Assembly: GCA_902461475.1 (NCBI GenBank)
Contig: CABPXX010000116.1
Span: forward strand, 1 to 5,259
Length of the DNA: 5,259 nt
Direction: 5' to 3'
Source: an uncultured Eubacteriales bacterium
Lineage (GTDB): Bacteria; Bacillota; Clostridia; Oscillospirales; Oscillospiraceae
A program made the translations under genes and the position numbers. The notes beneath the pieces are model-generated. The model made no database searches. It was given only the letters and a program-made list of their open reading frames with translations, and was not told the origin of the DNA. Of this stretch, positions 1-5,259 are shown in pieces. Within the stretch, counting starts at the first letter, position 1, and each line of letters opens with the position of its first letter.

Positions 1-482
1 CGCTGCTTCACCAGGGCAGCAAAAGTCTCCACGCTCTGGGCTTCCACCTGGCCAATCCGTCCAATGCCATAGGGGTTTCCCTGCTCGTCCACTCCGTCCT
101 GGCTCAGCTGCTCCACCTGGGTCAACCCCAGCTTGCAGGCCAGGGCGTCGTTGACCCCCTCTGCTACAGCGTCCAGATTGGTGTGGGCGCAGACGGCGGC
201 AATGCCGTGCTCTGCCATGGTCAGCAGAAGGTCTCCGCCGGGAGTGACGTCAGTGAGCTGTTTGACCCCTTCCCAGATCACCGGGTGGTGGGACACAATG
301 AGCTGTGCTCCCAGCTCCACCGCCTCGTCCACCACGTCTCTGGTGATGTCCAGGGCGATGAGAACCCGGTCCACCGAGGCGTTGCGCCGCCCTACCAGGA
401 AACCGGCGTTGTCAAACCCCAGCTGGTATTGAAAGGGGGCCTTCTTCTGGATGGCCTCATAGATTTGCTGTACGGTGTTCAT
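1..482 (-). CDS. Nif3-like dinuclear metal center protein (YqfO/YbgI family), C-terminus cut by window edge
   Basis: The 160 N-terminal residues are visible and the frame is open to the window edge. Family hallmarks are clear: DNAG at residues 24-27, SHHP at 64-67 and AHTNLD at 99-104. The two histidines and the HTNLD segment supply ligands to the two-metal site in known Nif3 structures. The chain goes straight from the HTNLD region to GIGRIG near residue 140, so it appears to be the short type (about 260 residues) without the PII-like insert of B. subtilis YqfO. The start is the ATG at 480-482, preceded by AAGGAG at 491-496 with 8 bases between. That ATG overlaps the trmK stop as ATGA, which suggests translational coupling. 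Nif3 proteins form toroidal hexamers in the cytosol. Their biochemical role is not settled; a GTP cyclohydrolase label in databases is poorly supported. The family call is firm, the function is not. Confidence 0.93.
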   Translation of the reverse strand, partial: MNTVQQIYEAIQKKAPFQYQLGFDNAGFLVGRRNASVDRVLIALDITRDVVDEAVELGAQLIVSHHPVIWEGVKQLTDVTPGGDLLLTMAEHGIAAVCAHTNLDAVAEGVNDALACKLGLTQVEQLSQDGVDEQGNPYGIGRIGQVEAQSVETFAALVKQ

Positions 483-1191
483 GCTTCCAGCTCCTTTTTC
501 ATCTCAACCATTCCTGCCAGCACCTGCTCCAGCTGCTCCACCACCGCCCGGTCCGGGTTGGCAGAGGCCTTCTGTCCGTCCAGGGCCCGGCGCACCTTGC
601 CCTCCATCATAGACAGGTATGCCCCTCTCAGAGGCTGTGGGGTGTTGCGCCCCACCCAGAGCTCTGCCGGGGTCATGGGGACATCCTGACCGCCCCGCAC
701 GGTGAGCACGGTATACATACGGCTTCCTTCTTGGCACAGGGTCTCGTGCTCCACCCGATAGCCGTTTTCCACCAGCCACTGTCGGAGGTCCGGGAAGGAG
801 GTCATGGGCTGAAGGAGCAGCAAGGTGTTCTCACGGGTCCAGGGAGCCTGCTCCAAAATGGCGGCAATAGTCTCCCCGCCCATGCCTGCGATGGCCACCA
901 CGTCCGCCTCCCCTGCCTGGATACCGGATAAACCGTCACACAGGCGCAGAGAGTATACCGTGACCGGACCGCCGGGCGCGGGAGCCCCGGTCCCGCCACT
1001 CCGTGCTGCTCCACCGTCTCCTTGGCCCGGGACAAGGGGCCCTCTCGCAAATCCGAGGCGATGGCGGAGGGGATACGTCCCTCTAACAGCAGCCATGCCG
1101 GCAGTAGTGCATGGTCCGTGCCCACATCTGCCAGCACCGAGCCCTGGGGGACCTGCTGGGCAATGGCACGCAATCTCGGCGTCAATTCCAT
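479..1191 (-). pseudogene. trmK: tRNA (adenine(22)-N(1))-methyltransferase TrmK, interrupted by a one-base frameshift
   Basis: TrmK methylates N1 of A22 in bacterial tRNAs using S-adenosylmethionine. The N-terminal part reads from ATG 1189-1191 (AGGG six bases upstream) and has the SAM-binding segment ADVGTDHALLP at residues 21-31, then SAIASDLREGPLSRA, up to HGVAG near position 990. From there homology continues in another frame: SLRLCDGLSGI at about 920-952, AGMGG at 875-889 and LQPMT at 800-814. It then has a charged helical C-terminus ending in KKELEA and TGA at 479-481. Adding one base near the CCC at 992-994 would rejoin the halves into about 237 residues, a normal family length. As given, the first frame stops near 802, after 129 residues, and lacks the conserved GMGG region. 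The joint region is rich in Gly, Pro and Ala and about ten residues longer than I expect for the family. No canonical slippery heptamer is present. It could be a true mutation or a sequencing or assembly error. Confidence 0.88.
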
Positions 1192-1220
1192 AAAAATCCC
1201 TCATTTTCATCAGATACAAG

Positions 1221-1244
1221 AAAAGAGCGGTTACCCGCTCTTTT
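1221..1244 (-). terminator. Hairpin terminator after the DUF1858 gene
   Basis: A perfect 10-bp inverted repeat (AAAAGAGCGG and CCGCTCTTTT) with a 4-base loop lies 13 bases after the DUF1858 stop. On the minus strand the stem ends in TTTT followed by CTTGTAT, a reasonable Rho-independent terminator. The A run on the other side could let it work in both directions, although no plus-strand gene is seen. The trmK start is only 29 bases further on. Confidence 0.82.
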
Positions 1245-1257
1245 CCCGCAATGGTTT

Positions 1258-1458
1258 TTATTCGCCGATGTTGGCGTTGAGCTTCTCCAGCAGAGCGTTC
1301 ACGTCCACGCCGTGGACCATGCAGGCCTGCTCCACAGTCTCACCCCGGGAAGAGGGGCAGCCCAGGCAGTGCATGCCGATGGACAGGAAGATGGGGGCAG
1401 TCTGAGGAGCGATGTCCAGAATATCGCCGATGATAGTATCCTTCGTAATCTTAGCCAT
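1258..1458 (-). CDS. DUF1858 domain small redox-disulfide protein (hybrid-cluster-protein-associated type)
   Basis: This complete 66-residue cytosolic protein matches the DUF1858 domain, also described as the hybrid-cluster-protein-associated redox disulfide domain. It starts MAKITKDTIIGDIL, has the typical middle SIGMHCLGCPSSRGETVEQA, and ends with a helix (VDVNALLEKLNANIGE). The CxxC pair is C31 and C34, with a third cysteine at C46. The family's role is not established; a CxxC-based redox or metal role is inferred. The ATG at 1456-1458 follows a strong AGGAGG at 1468-1473 with a 9-base spacer. The gene has its own promoter and terminator, so it is probably a single-gene unit. No hybrid cluster protein gene is in this window. 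The domain fills the whole protein, with no fused partner. Confidence 0.9.
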   Translation of the reverse strand: MAKITKDTIIGDILDIAPQTAPIFLSIGMHCLGCPSSRGETVEQACMVHGVDVNALLEKLNANIGE

Positions 1459-1496
1459 GTGATATGACCTCCTGATCTAGTTTGTCGAACAGTGAT

Positions 1497-1525
1497 AGTA
1501 TATCCAACCCTGCAAGGTTTTGCAA
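1497..1525 (-). promoter_or_regulatory. Promoter of the DUF1858 gene (TTGCAA, 17, TATACT)
   Basis: On the minus strand a -35 box TTGCAA (1520-1525) and a -10 box TATACT (1497-1502) are separated by exactly 17 bases. The -10 box is one base from the sigma-A consensus; the -35 box matches four of six positions. Transcription should begin near 1490, leaving a leader of about 30 bases with the AGGAGG site. The same layout recurs upstream of the aminotransferase and CoaX-family genes. Confidence 0.7.
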
Positions 1526-1536
1526 GGGTCAGTTGG
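1504..1536 (-). repeat. Imperfect inverted repeat covering the -35 region of the DUF1858 promoter
   Basis: On the minus strand CCAAC, CCCTTGCA, a short centre, then TGCAGGG and GTTGG form an imperfect dyad with small bulges. It spans the -35 box and most of the spacer. CCTTGCA also occurs twice as a direct repeat, three bases apart. It begins 5 bases after the aminotransferase stop (TGA at 1542-1544). A T run does not follow, so it is a poor intrinsic terminator; an operator is possible but unproven. Confidence 0.4.
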
Positions 1537-1541
1537 GGAAC

Positions 1542-2738
1542 TCACTGGCATTCCTTCAAGAACGCCTCCAGGCGGTCCATGCCCTTCTTGATGTTCTCCA
1601 TGGAGATGGCATAGGACCAGCGCACAAAGTTGGGGGCACCGAAGGCGGTACCAGGCACGGTGGCCACCAGACCATACTTCAAGAAGGCCTGGGAGAAGTC
1701 GTCACAGGTGTTGATCACCTGGCCGTGGACGGTGCGGCCCACCAGCTTCTCCATGTTCATCATCACGTAGAAAGCGCCCTCGGGCTTGATGCAGCTGACA
1801 CCCTCCACCTGGTTCATACGCTCCACCAGGTAGTTGCGCCGCTCCTCAAAGGCCTGCCGCATGGTCTCAATCTTCTCCTGAGAGCCGCTGAGGGCCGCCT
1901 CTGCCGCCTTCTGGGAAATGGTGCAGCAGGAGCCCGCACAGTGACTGAGGTAGTTGCTCATGACCTTGATGATCTCAGGCTCAGCCAGAGCGTAGCCAAT
2001 GCGCCAGCCCGTCATAGCGTAGGCCTTTGAGACACCGTTGATGAGGATGGTGCGCTTCTTTACCTCTTCGCCCAGGCTGGCCACAGAGGTAAATTTCAGC
2101 CCATCATAGAGCAGGCAGGAGTAGATCTCATCGGCGATGATGTACAGGTCGTTCTCCACGCACACATCCACCAGAGCCTTCAGCTCCTCCCCGTTGTACA
2201 CCATGCCGGTGGGGTTGGAGGGATTGTTGAGAATCATAGCCTTGGTCTTGGGGGTAATGGCATCCCGCAGCTGCTGAGCGGTAATTTTAAACCCGGCAGA
2301 CTCCTCCGCCGTCACCACCACAGGCACGCCGCCCATCATGCGGACCAGCTCAATGTAGCTGACCCAGTAGGGAGCCGGGACGATCACCTCATCCCCGGGA
2401 TTGACCAGAGCCCGGAGAGCCACATACACACAGTGCTTGGCACCAGCGGCCACCATCACCTGGGACGGCTCATACTCCACGTGGAAGTCCGCCTTCACTC
2501 GGTCGCACACCGCCTTCTTAATGCCGGGCAGACCGGAAGCGGGGGTGTAGCGGGTGTTGTTCTCCTCAATGGCCCGGATGCCAGCGGCCTTGATCTCGTC
2601 CGGGGTGTTAAAATCCGGCTCACCAGCGCCAAATCCCACCACGTCAATGCCGTCGGCCTTCATCTGCTTGGCCAGAGAGTCAATGGCCATGGTGCTGGAT
2701 GCCTGCACCTGAGAGGCAATCTTGGACAATTCTTTCAA
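1542..2738 (-). CDS. PLP-dependent aminotransferase, aspartate-type (class I, subgroup Ib)
   Basis: This 398-residue fold-type I aminotransferase most likely moves the amino group between aspartate and 2-oxoglutarate, but related substrates cannot be excluded. Visible elements, numbered from the TTG start, are GFGAGEPDF at 35-43, the substrate loop TRYTPASG at 62-69, PAPYWVSY at 121-128, NNPSNPTG at 171-178, ADEIY at 202-206 (D203 binds the pyridine nitrogen) and SKAYAMTGWR at 237-246. K238 is the Schiff-base lysine. R373 in FVRWSYA matches the carboxylate-binding arginine. The length is normal for subgroup Ib (B. subtilis AspB type). I chose TTG at 2736-2738 because GGAGGG at 2745-2750 sits 6 bases upstream and the protein then begins KELSKIASQVQAS, as relatives do. 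The GTG at 2754-2756 would place that binding site inside the gene. It has its own promoter. Confidence 0.93.
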   Translation of the reverse strand: MKELSKIASQVQASSTMAIDSLAKQMKADGIDVVGFGAGEPDFNTPDEIKAAGIRAIEENNTRYTPASGLPGIKKAVCDRVKADFHVEYEPSQVMVAAGAKHCVYVALRALVNPGDEVIVPAPYWVSYIELVRMMGGVPVVVTAEESAGFKITAQQLRDAITPKTKAMILNNPSNPTGMVYNGEELKALVDVCVENDLYIIADEIYSCLLYDGLKFTSVASLGEEVKKRTILINGVSKAYAMTGWRIGYALAEPEIIKVMSNYLSHCAGSCCTISQKAAEAALSGSQEKIETMRQAFEERRNYLVERMNQVEGVSCIKPEGAFYVMMNMEKLVGRTVHGQVINTCDDFSQAFLKYGLVATVPGTAFGAPNFVRWSYAISMENIKKGMDRLEAFLKECQ

Positions 2739-2744
2739 GTCAAT

Positions 2745-2750
2745 CCCTCC
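2745..2750 (-). promoter_or_regulatory. Ribosome binding site fixing the TTG start of the aminotransferase
   Basis: GGAGGG on the minus strand is followed by six bases (ATTGAC) and TTG. It lies inside the longer reading frame that begins at GTG 2754-2756, so it argues against that start and for the TTG at 2736-2738. Confidence 0.8.
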
Positions 2751-2770
2751 GTACACTTCATTTGTGACAT

Positions 2771-2799
2771 ATTATATCGTCTTTCTTGCACATATGCAA
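2771..2799 (-). promoter_or_regulatory. Promoter of the aminotransferase gene (TTGCAT, 17, TATAAT)
   Basis: On the minus strand a -35 box TTGCAT (2794-2799) and a perfect -10 box TATAAT (2771-2776) are separated by 17 bases. A TTGACT lies just upstream but would need a 24-base spacer, too long for a -35 box. The start should be near 2764, giving a leader of about 26 bases that holds the GGAGGG site. Confidence 0.72.
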
Positions 2800-2800
2800 G
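2785..2800 (-). repeat. Palindrome CTTGCA-N4-TGCAAG over the aminotransferase -35 box
   Basis: Perfect 6-base arms around a 4-base centre overlap the -35 box and the start of the spacer. A dimeric DNA-binding protein sitting here would block RNA polymerase, so an operator is plausible. No known regulator site is recognised. Confidence 0.45.
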
Positions 2801-2823
2801 AGTCAATCCCATGGATACGGGTT

Positions 2824-2857
2824 ATTTTGCATGTTACAGCGTCTTGTGCTGCAAAAT
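2824..2857. repeat. Inverted repeat just after the CoaX-family gene
   Basis: Arms ATTTTGCA (2824-2831) and TGCAAAAT (2850-2857) match perfectly across an 18-base centre. An alternative inner hairpin pairs 2834-2840 with 2848-2854 (seven pairs, one G-U) around a 7-base loop. It begins immediately after the TAA of the CoaX-family gene. Neither form has a downstream T run on the minus strand, so at best it is a weak terminator or an mRNA 3' end structure. Confidence 0.4.
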
Positions 2858-3640
2858 TTACCGGGTGCGCTTGGTGGTATTCTTGCGGTAGAGAAAATAC
2901 AGCCCCTTGACCATCAGGTCCCGGTCGTACTGAATCTCATGGTGACAGTGGCGGAAAATCTCCGGGGCATACTCTCCCGTAGCCACCACAGAGGCGGCCT
3001 TCTCCCCGGCAGACTGCTCCATCTCGTCAATGAGGCGATCAATGGACCCGGCATACCCGTACACCACACCCGCTCGCATGGAGTCCACCGTGTTGCGGCC
3101 TAGGGGAGAATCCACCTTCCCCATGGCGATGTGGGGCAACTGGGCCCCGTTGTCGGATAGGGCCTCCAGAGCAATGGCCATACCAGGCATAATGGAGCAT
3201 CCCTCATAGGAGGCCTGACGCATGTAGGAGAAGGACAGAGCGGTGCCCGAGTTAATGACAATGGACGGGGACGGATACAGCGCCACCGCTGCCACCGCCG
3301 AAGCCACAATGTTGCTGCCCAGCTGGTTATGCACATCCGCCCGGATATTCAGCCCGGTTTTCACTCCCGGGCCCACCACCATGGGGCGCTTCCCCGTCAG
3401 GCGCTGAATGGCCCGGACAAAAACATCCGTCACCTGGGGCACCACGCTGGACACAATGGCCCCCTGCACCGCCTGGATGTTCCCGCCGTACAGCTGGAAC
3501 ACCCCCATGAGGTCCAGGGCGCATCGATCTTCACTGTATCTGCGCTCACTTTCCAGTTCGGAGCGGAACCGGATGTCACCGTTTTCTTCAAACAGTGCGA
3601 TGGTGACATGGATATTGCTGATAGCCACGGCCAAAATCAA
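2858..3640 (-). CDS. coaX: Type III pantothenate kinase (CoaX) family protein lacking the catalytic aspartates
   Basis: CoaX enzymes phosphorylate pantothenate, the first step of CoA synthesis. This intact 260-residue protein has the normal CoaX length and many family motifs: SSVVP at 64-68, VVGPGVKTGLNIR at 88-100, SGTA at 131-134, IMPGMAIALEAL at 150-161, GRNTVDSM at 181-188 and GVVYGYAG at 191-198. The key residues are missing. The N-terminal phosphate loop, DIGNTN in active enzymes, reads AISNIH (A6); the GADR site reads GSNI (N110); the VDFGTA site reads INSGTA (N130). These match the three conserved aspartates known from T. maritima CoaX (D6, D105, D125). A kinase role is therefore doubtful; a binding, sensing or scaffold role is inferred. 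I chose TTG at 3638-3640 because AAGGGG at 3650-3655 precedes it by 9 bases and the protein then starts like CoaX (MILAVAIS). The upstream ATGs at 3656-3658 and 3668-3670 have no clear binding site. It has its own promoter and lies between leuB and the aminotransferase gene. Confidence 0.86.
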   Translation of the reverse strand: MILAVAISNIHVTIALFEENGDIRFRSELESERRYSEDRCALDLMGVFQLYGGNIQAVQGAIVSSVVPQVTDVFVRAIQRLTGKRPMVVGPGVKTGLNIRADVHNQLGSNIVASAVAAVALYPSPSIVINSGTALSFSYMRQASYEGCSIMPGMAIALEALSDNGAQLPHIAMGKVDSPLGRNTVDSMRAGVVYGYAGSIDRLIDEMEQSAGEKAASVVATGEYAPEIFRHCHHEIQYDRDLMVKGLYFLYRKNTTKRTR

Positions 3641-3649
3641 AGCGCCCAA

Positions 3650-3655
3650 CCCCTT
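3650..3655 (-). promoter_or_regulatory. Ribosome binding site fixing the TTG start of the CoaX-family gene
   Basis: AAGGGG on the minus strand stands 9 bases before TTG 3638-3640. It overlaps the ATG AAG GGG of the longer frame, so starting at that ATG would put the binding site inside the gene. Matching of the CoaX N-terminus to the TTG start supports the choice. Confidence 0.65.
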
Positions 3656-3679
3656 CATGATCAGATTCATATTATTTTT

Positions 3680-3708
3680 ATTATAGCCAGCAATCCAGAG
3701 CAATGCAA
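3680..3708 (-). promoter_or_regulatory. Promoter of the CoaX-family gene (TTGCAT, 17, TATAAT)
   Basis: On the minus strand a -35 box TTGCAT (3703-3708) and a perfect -10 box TATAAT (3680-3685) are separated by 17 bases, identical in boxes and spacing to the aminotransferase promoter. Transcription should start near 3673, giving a leader of about 30 bases. The -35 box begins 3 bases after the leuB terminator hairpin, so terminator tail and promoter share sequence. Confidence 0.75.
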
Positions 3709-3711
3709 GAG

Positions 3712-3747
3712 GGAACCTCCGCCCGAATCCGGTCCGTCGGAGGTTCC
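3712..3747 (-). terminator. Hairpin terminator of the leu operon
   Basis: Perfect 10-base arms (GGAACCTCCG and CGGAGGTTCC) flank a 16-base centre that can itself form a small CCG/CGG stem. It starts 8 bases after the leuB stop. The tail on the minus strand is CTCTTGCATT, only moderately T-rich, so termination may be incomplete and some readthrough into the CoaX-family gene is possible. Confidence 0.75.
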
Positions 3748-3755
3748 ACAGGTGG

Positions 3756-4832
3756 TTAAATATTATCCCGGATGATCTGACCCATTCGGCGGGTGCCGAT
3801 AACGTCTTCTCCCGGTTTGGCAATGTCGGCCGTGCGCCAGCCGTCAGCCAGGGCCTGGTCCACCGCCCGCTCCACAGCATCCGCCTCGGCAGACAACTGG
3901 AAGGAGTAGCGCAGCATCATGGCCACGGAGAGAATGGTGGCAATGGGGTTGGCCTTGTCCTGCCCGGCAATATCGGGGGCCGAGCCGTGAATGGGCTCAT
4001 AGAGGGCGGGGGCCGTATCTCCCATGGATGCAGAGGGCAGCAGGCCAATGGACCCGGTGATCATGGAGGCCTCGTCGGAAAGGATGTCTCCGAACATGTT
4101 CTCGGTCACCACCACGTCAAACTGGCCAGGGTCCCGCACCAGCTGCATGGCACAGTTGTCCACCAGCACATCCTCATAGGCCACGTCGGGGTACTCCTCC
4201 GCCAGGCGGTGCATCACAGACCGCCACAAGCGGCTGGTCTCCAGCACGTTGGCCTTGTCCACACTGGACACTTTCTTCCGTCTCAGTCGAGCCATCTCAA
4301 AGGCTCGGCGGCCAATGCGCTCGATCTCCATCTCGGAGTAAGCCATCAAGTCGGTGCACTCCACACCTCGGTCCGAGGTCTCATAGCGGTCCCGCTTACC
4401 AAAGTACACGCCTCCGGTGAGCTCCCGCACCATCATCAGGTCAATACCCTTCTCGGCAGTCTCTTTCTTCAGCGGGCAAGCCTCGACCAGAGCAGGGCGC
4501 AGCGTAGCGGGGCGCAGGTTGGCATACAGCCCCAAGTCCTTGCGGATGGCCAACAGAGCGGTTTCCGGCCGCTGCTCGGCGGGCTTGTCGCTGCCCCACT
4601 TGGGGCCGCCCACAGCGCCCAACAACACAGCGTCACAGCTCTTGCACACCTCAGCGGTGCCGTCGGGATAGCTCTTTCCCACCGCATCGGTGGCGCAGCC
4701 CCCCAGAAGCACATCCACATAGGTGAAGGTGTGGCCGAACTTCTCTCCCACCTTGTCCAGAACACCTACCGCCTCATGGACAATCTCGGGGCCGATCCCG
4801 TCCCCCCGAATCAGTGCAATTTTATAATTCAT
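3756..4832 (-). CDS. leuB: 3-isopropylmalate dehydrogenase LeuB
   Basis: LeuB oxidises and decarboxylates (2R,3S)-3-isopropylmalate with NAD+ to 2-oxoisocaproate, the last step before transamination to leucine. The complete 358-residue protein has all family landmarks: GDGIGPEI at 10-17, ANLRPA at 104-109, [10 protein letters not shown] at 136-145, [14 protein letters not shown] at 191-204, [14 protein letters not shown] at 243-256 and [12 protein letters not shown] at 279-290. Expected active-site residues are present: R97, R107 and R136 for substrate, Y143 and K193 for catalysis, and D226, D249 and D253 for the metal. ELTGGVYFG and the arginine set favour isopropylmalate over isocitrate or tartrate. 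The ATG at 4830-4832 has AGGGGG 8 bases upstream and overlaps the leuD stop as ATGA, so the two are probably translationally coupled. A terminator hairpin follows. Confidence 0.97.
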   Translation of the reverse strand: MNYKIALIRGDGIGPEIVHEAVGVLDKVGEKFGHTFTYVDVLLGGCATDAVGKSYPDGTAEVCKSCDAVLLGAVGGPKWGSDKPAEQRPETALLAIRKDLGLYANLRPATLRPALVEACPLKKETAEKGIDLMMVRELTGGVYFGKRDRYETSDRGVECTDLMAYSEMEIERIGRRAFEMARLRRKKVSSVDKANVLETSRLWRSVMHRLAEEYPDVAYEDVLVDNCAMQLVRDPGQFDVVVTENMFGDILSDEASMITGSIGLLPSASMGDTAPALYEPIHGSAPDIAGQDKANPIATILSVAMMLRYSFQLSAEADAVERAVDQALADGWRTADIAKPGEDVIGTRRMGQIIRDNI

Positions 4833-5259
4833 TTGGCAAACCCCCTAGCTTTCAGAGAGTGGAGCAGGCCGCCATGCTCAATAATGCCGTTGACAAACTC
4901 GGGGAACGGCGCAGCCTGGAAGGTCTGCCCGGTGGTCTCATTTTCAATGACACCCGTAGCAAAGTCCACGGTGACGCTGTCACCGGGAGAGATACCGTCC
5001 ACCGCCTCCGGGCACTCCATGATGGGAAAGCCGATGTTGATGGCGTTGCGGTAGAAGATACGGGCAAAACTCTTGGCGATGACGCACTTCACGCCACAGG
5101 CCTTGATGGCCAGGGGGGCGTGCTCCCGGGAGGAGCCACAGCCGAAGTTGCTGCCACCCACCACAATATCGCCGGGTTCCACAGTGGTGGCAAAGTCGGC
5201 GTCGATGTCCTCCATACAGTGGGAGGCCAGGGACTTCTCGTCCGGGGCGTTGAGGTAGC
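4829..5259 (-). CDS. leuD: 3-isopropylmalate dehydratase small subunit LeuD, N-terminus cut by window edge
   Basis: LeuD is the small subunit that, with the [4Fe-4S] LeuC, isomerises 2-isopropylmalate to 3-isopropylmalate. The visible 142 residues begin [19 protein letters not shown] and include the hallmark [17 protein letters not shown], then [24 protein letters not shown]. The C-terminus ends [10 protein letters not shown] with TGA at 4829-4831. About 20 residues of a roughly 163-residue protein lie beyond the window, so no start is visible; the ATG at 5213-5215 is internal. The short bacterial type and the overlap with leuB make LeuD far more likely than homoaconitase or 2,3-dimethylmalate dehydratase subunits. 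leuC would be expected upstream, beyond the window. Confidence 0.95.
   Translation of the reverse strand, partial: YLNAPDEKSLASHCMEDIDADFATTVEPGDIVVGGSNFGCGSSREHAPLAIKACGVKCVIAKSFARIFYRNAINIGFPIMECPEAVDGISPGDSVTVDFATGVIENETTGQTFQAAPFPEFVNGIIEHGGLLHSLKARGFAK

Noticed and set aside
183..689. A 168-codon plus-strand frame across the Nif3/trmK junction
   Set aside because: It lies opposite two recognised genes, shows no domain and has no supporting promoter.
992..1000. Programmed -1 frameshifting in trmK
   Set aside because: The region has no X XXY YYZ heptamer in the right frame and TrmK is not known to use recoding; mutation or sequence error is simpler.
1482..2030. A 182-codon plus-strand frame opposite the aminotransferase
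   Set aside because: It is antisense to conserved coding sequence, His/Leu-rich and without a family match; its occurrence follows from codon bias.
2834..2854. A Rho-independent terminator after the CoaX-family gene
   Set aside because: A hairpin with one G-U pair can form, but no T run follows on the minus strand; it is listed only as a repeat.
2739..2857. A riboswitch or T-box leader ahead of the aminotransferase
   Set aside because: The mapped promoter leaves a leader of only about 26 bases, far too short for either.
3641..3880. An 80-residue N-terminal extension of the CoaX-family frame
   Set aside because: It overlaps the leuB end out of frame and crosses the terminator and promoter; homology starts only at the TTG 3638-3640.
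3987..5054. A 355-codon open frame on the plus strand opposite leuB and leuD
   Set aside because: The translation is His/Gly/Leu-rich without any recognisable motif and lies fully opposite two textbook genes; long antisense frames are common in GC-rich DNA.

Overview
The window looks like chromosome from a GC-rich member of the Clostridia, most likely an Oscillospiraceae-type gut anaerobe (Flavonifractor, Lawsonibacter or Intestinimonas would fit). This is inferred from the gene set (Nif3-TrmK pair, stand-alone DUF1858 protein, CoaX-family protein, class Ib aspartate-type aminotransferase, bacterial LeuD and LeuB), from strong AGGAGG-type ribosome binding sites and TTG starts, and from GC-rich codons alternating with AT-rich promoter gaps. 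No species can be named from sequence alone.

All seven genes lie on the minus strand, so transcription runs from high to low coordinates. In that order they are: the end of leuD (4829-5259, cut by the window edge); leuB (3756-4832), which overlaps leuD by ATGA; a hairpin terminator (3712-3747); a CoaX-family gene (2858-3640) with its own promoter and a TTG start; a PLP-dependent aminotransferase (1542-2738), also with its own promoter and a TTG start; a 66-residue DUF1858 CxxC protein (1258-1458) with its own promoter and a terminator (1221-1244); trmK (479-1191), broken by a frameshift; and a Nif3-like gene (1-482, cut by the window edge) that overlaps trmK by ATGA. Gaps between genes are short (66 to 117 bases) and most hold a promoter, a hairpin, or both. 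No RNA gene, mobile element, CRISPR array or stretch over 300 bases without a gene was seen.

Functionally, leuD and leuB carry out two consecutive steps of leucine synthesis. The aminotransferase belongs to the aspartate-type group and is a separate transcription unit. TrmK and Nif3 form a pair common in Firmicutes: tRNA m1A22 methylation and a dinuclear-metal protein of poorly defined role.

The most interesting points are these. (1) The CoaX-family protein keeps the fold and several signature motifs of type III pantothenate kinase, but all three catalytic aspartates are replaced (A6, N110, N130), so it is probably not a kinase. (2) Three promoters share the pattern TTGCAW, 17 bases, TATAMT, with further matching bases upstream of the -35 box, and two of them lie in inverted repeats. 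(3) trmK is split by a one-base shift near 992-994. These look like an unusual gene and an unusual promoter class rather than a new multi-gene system.
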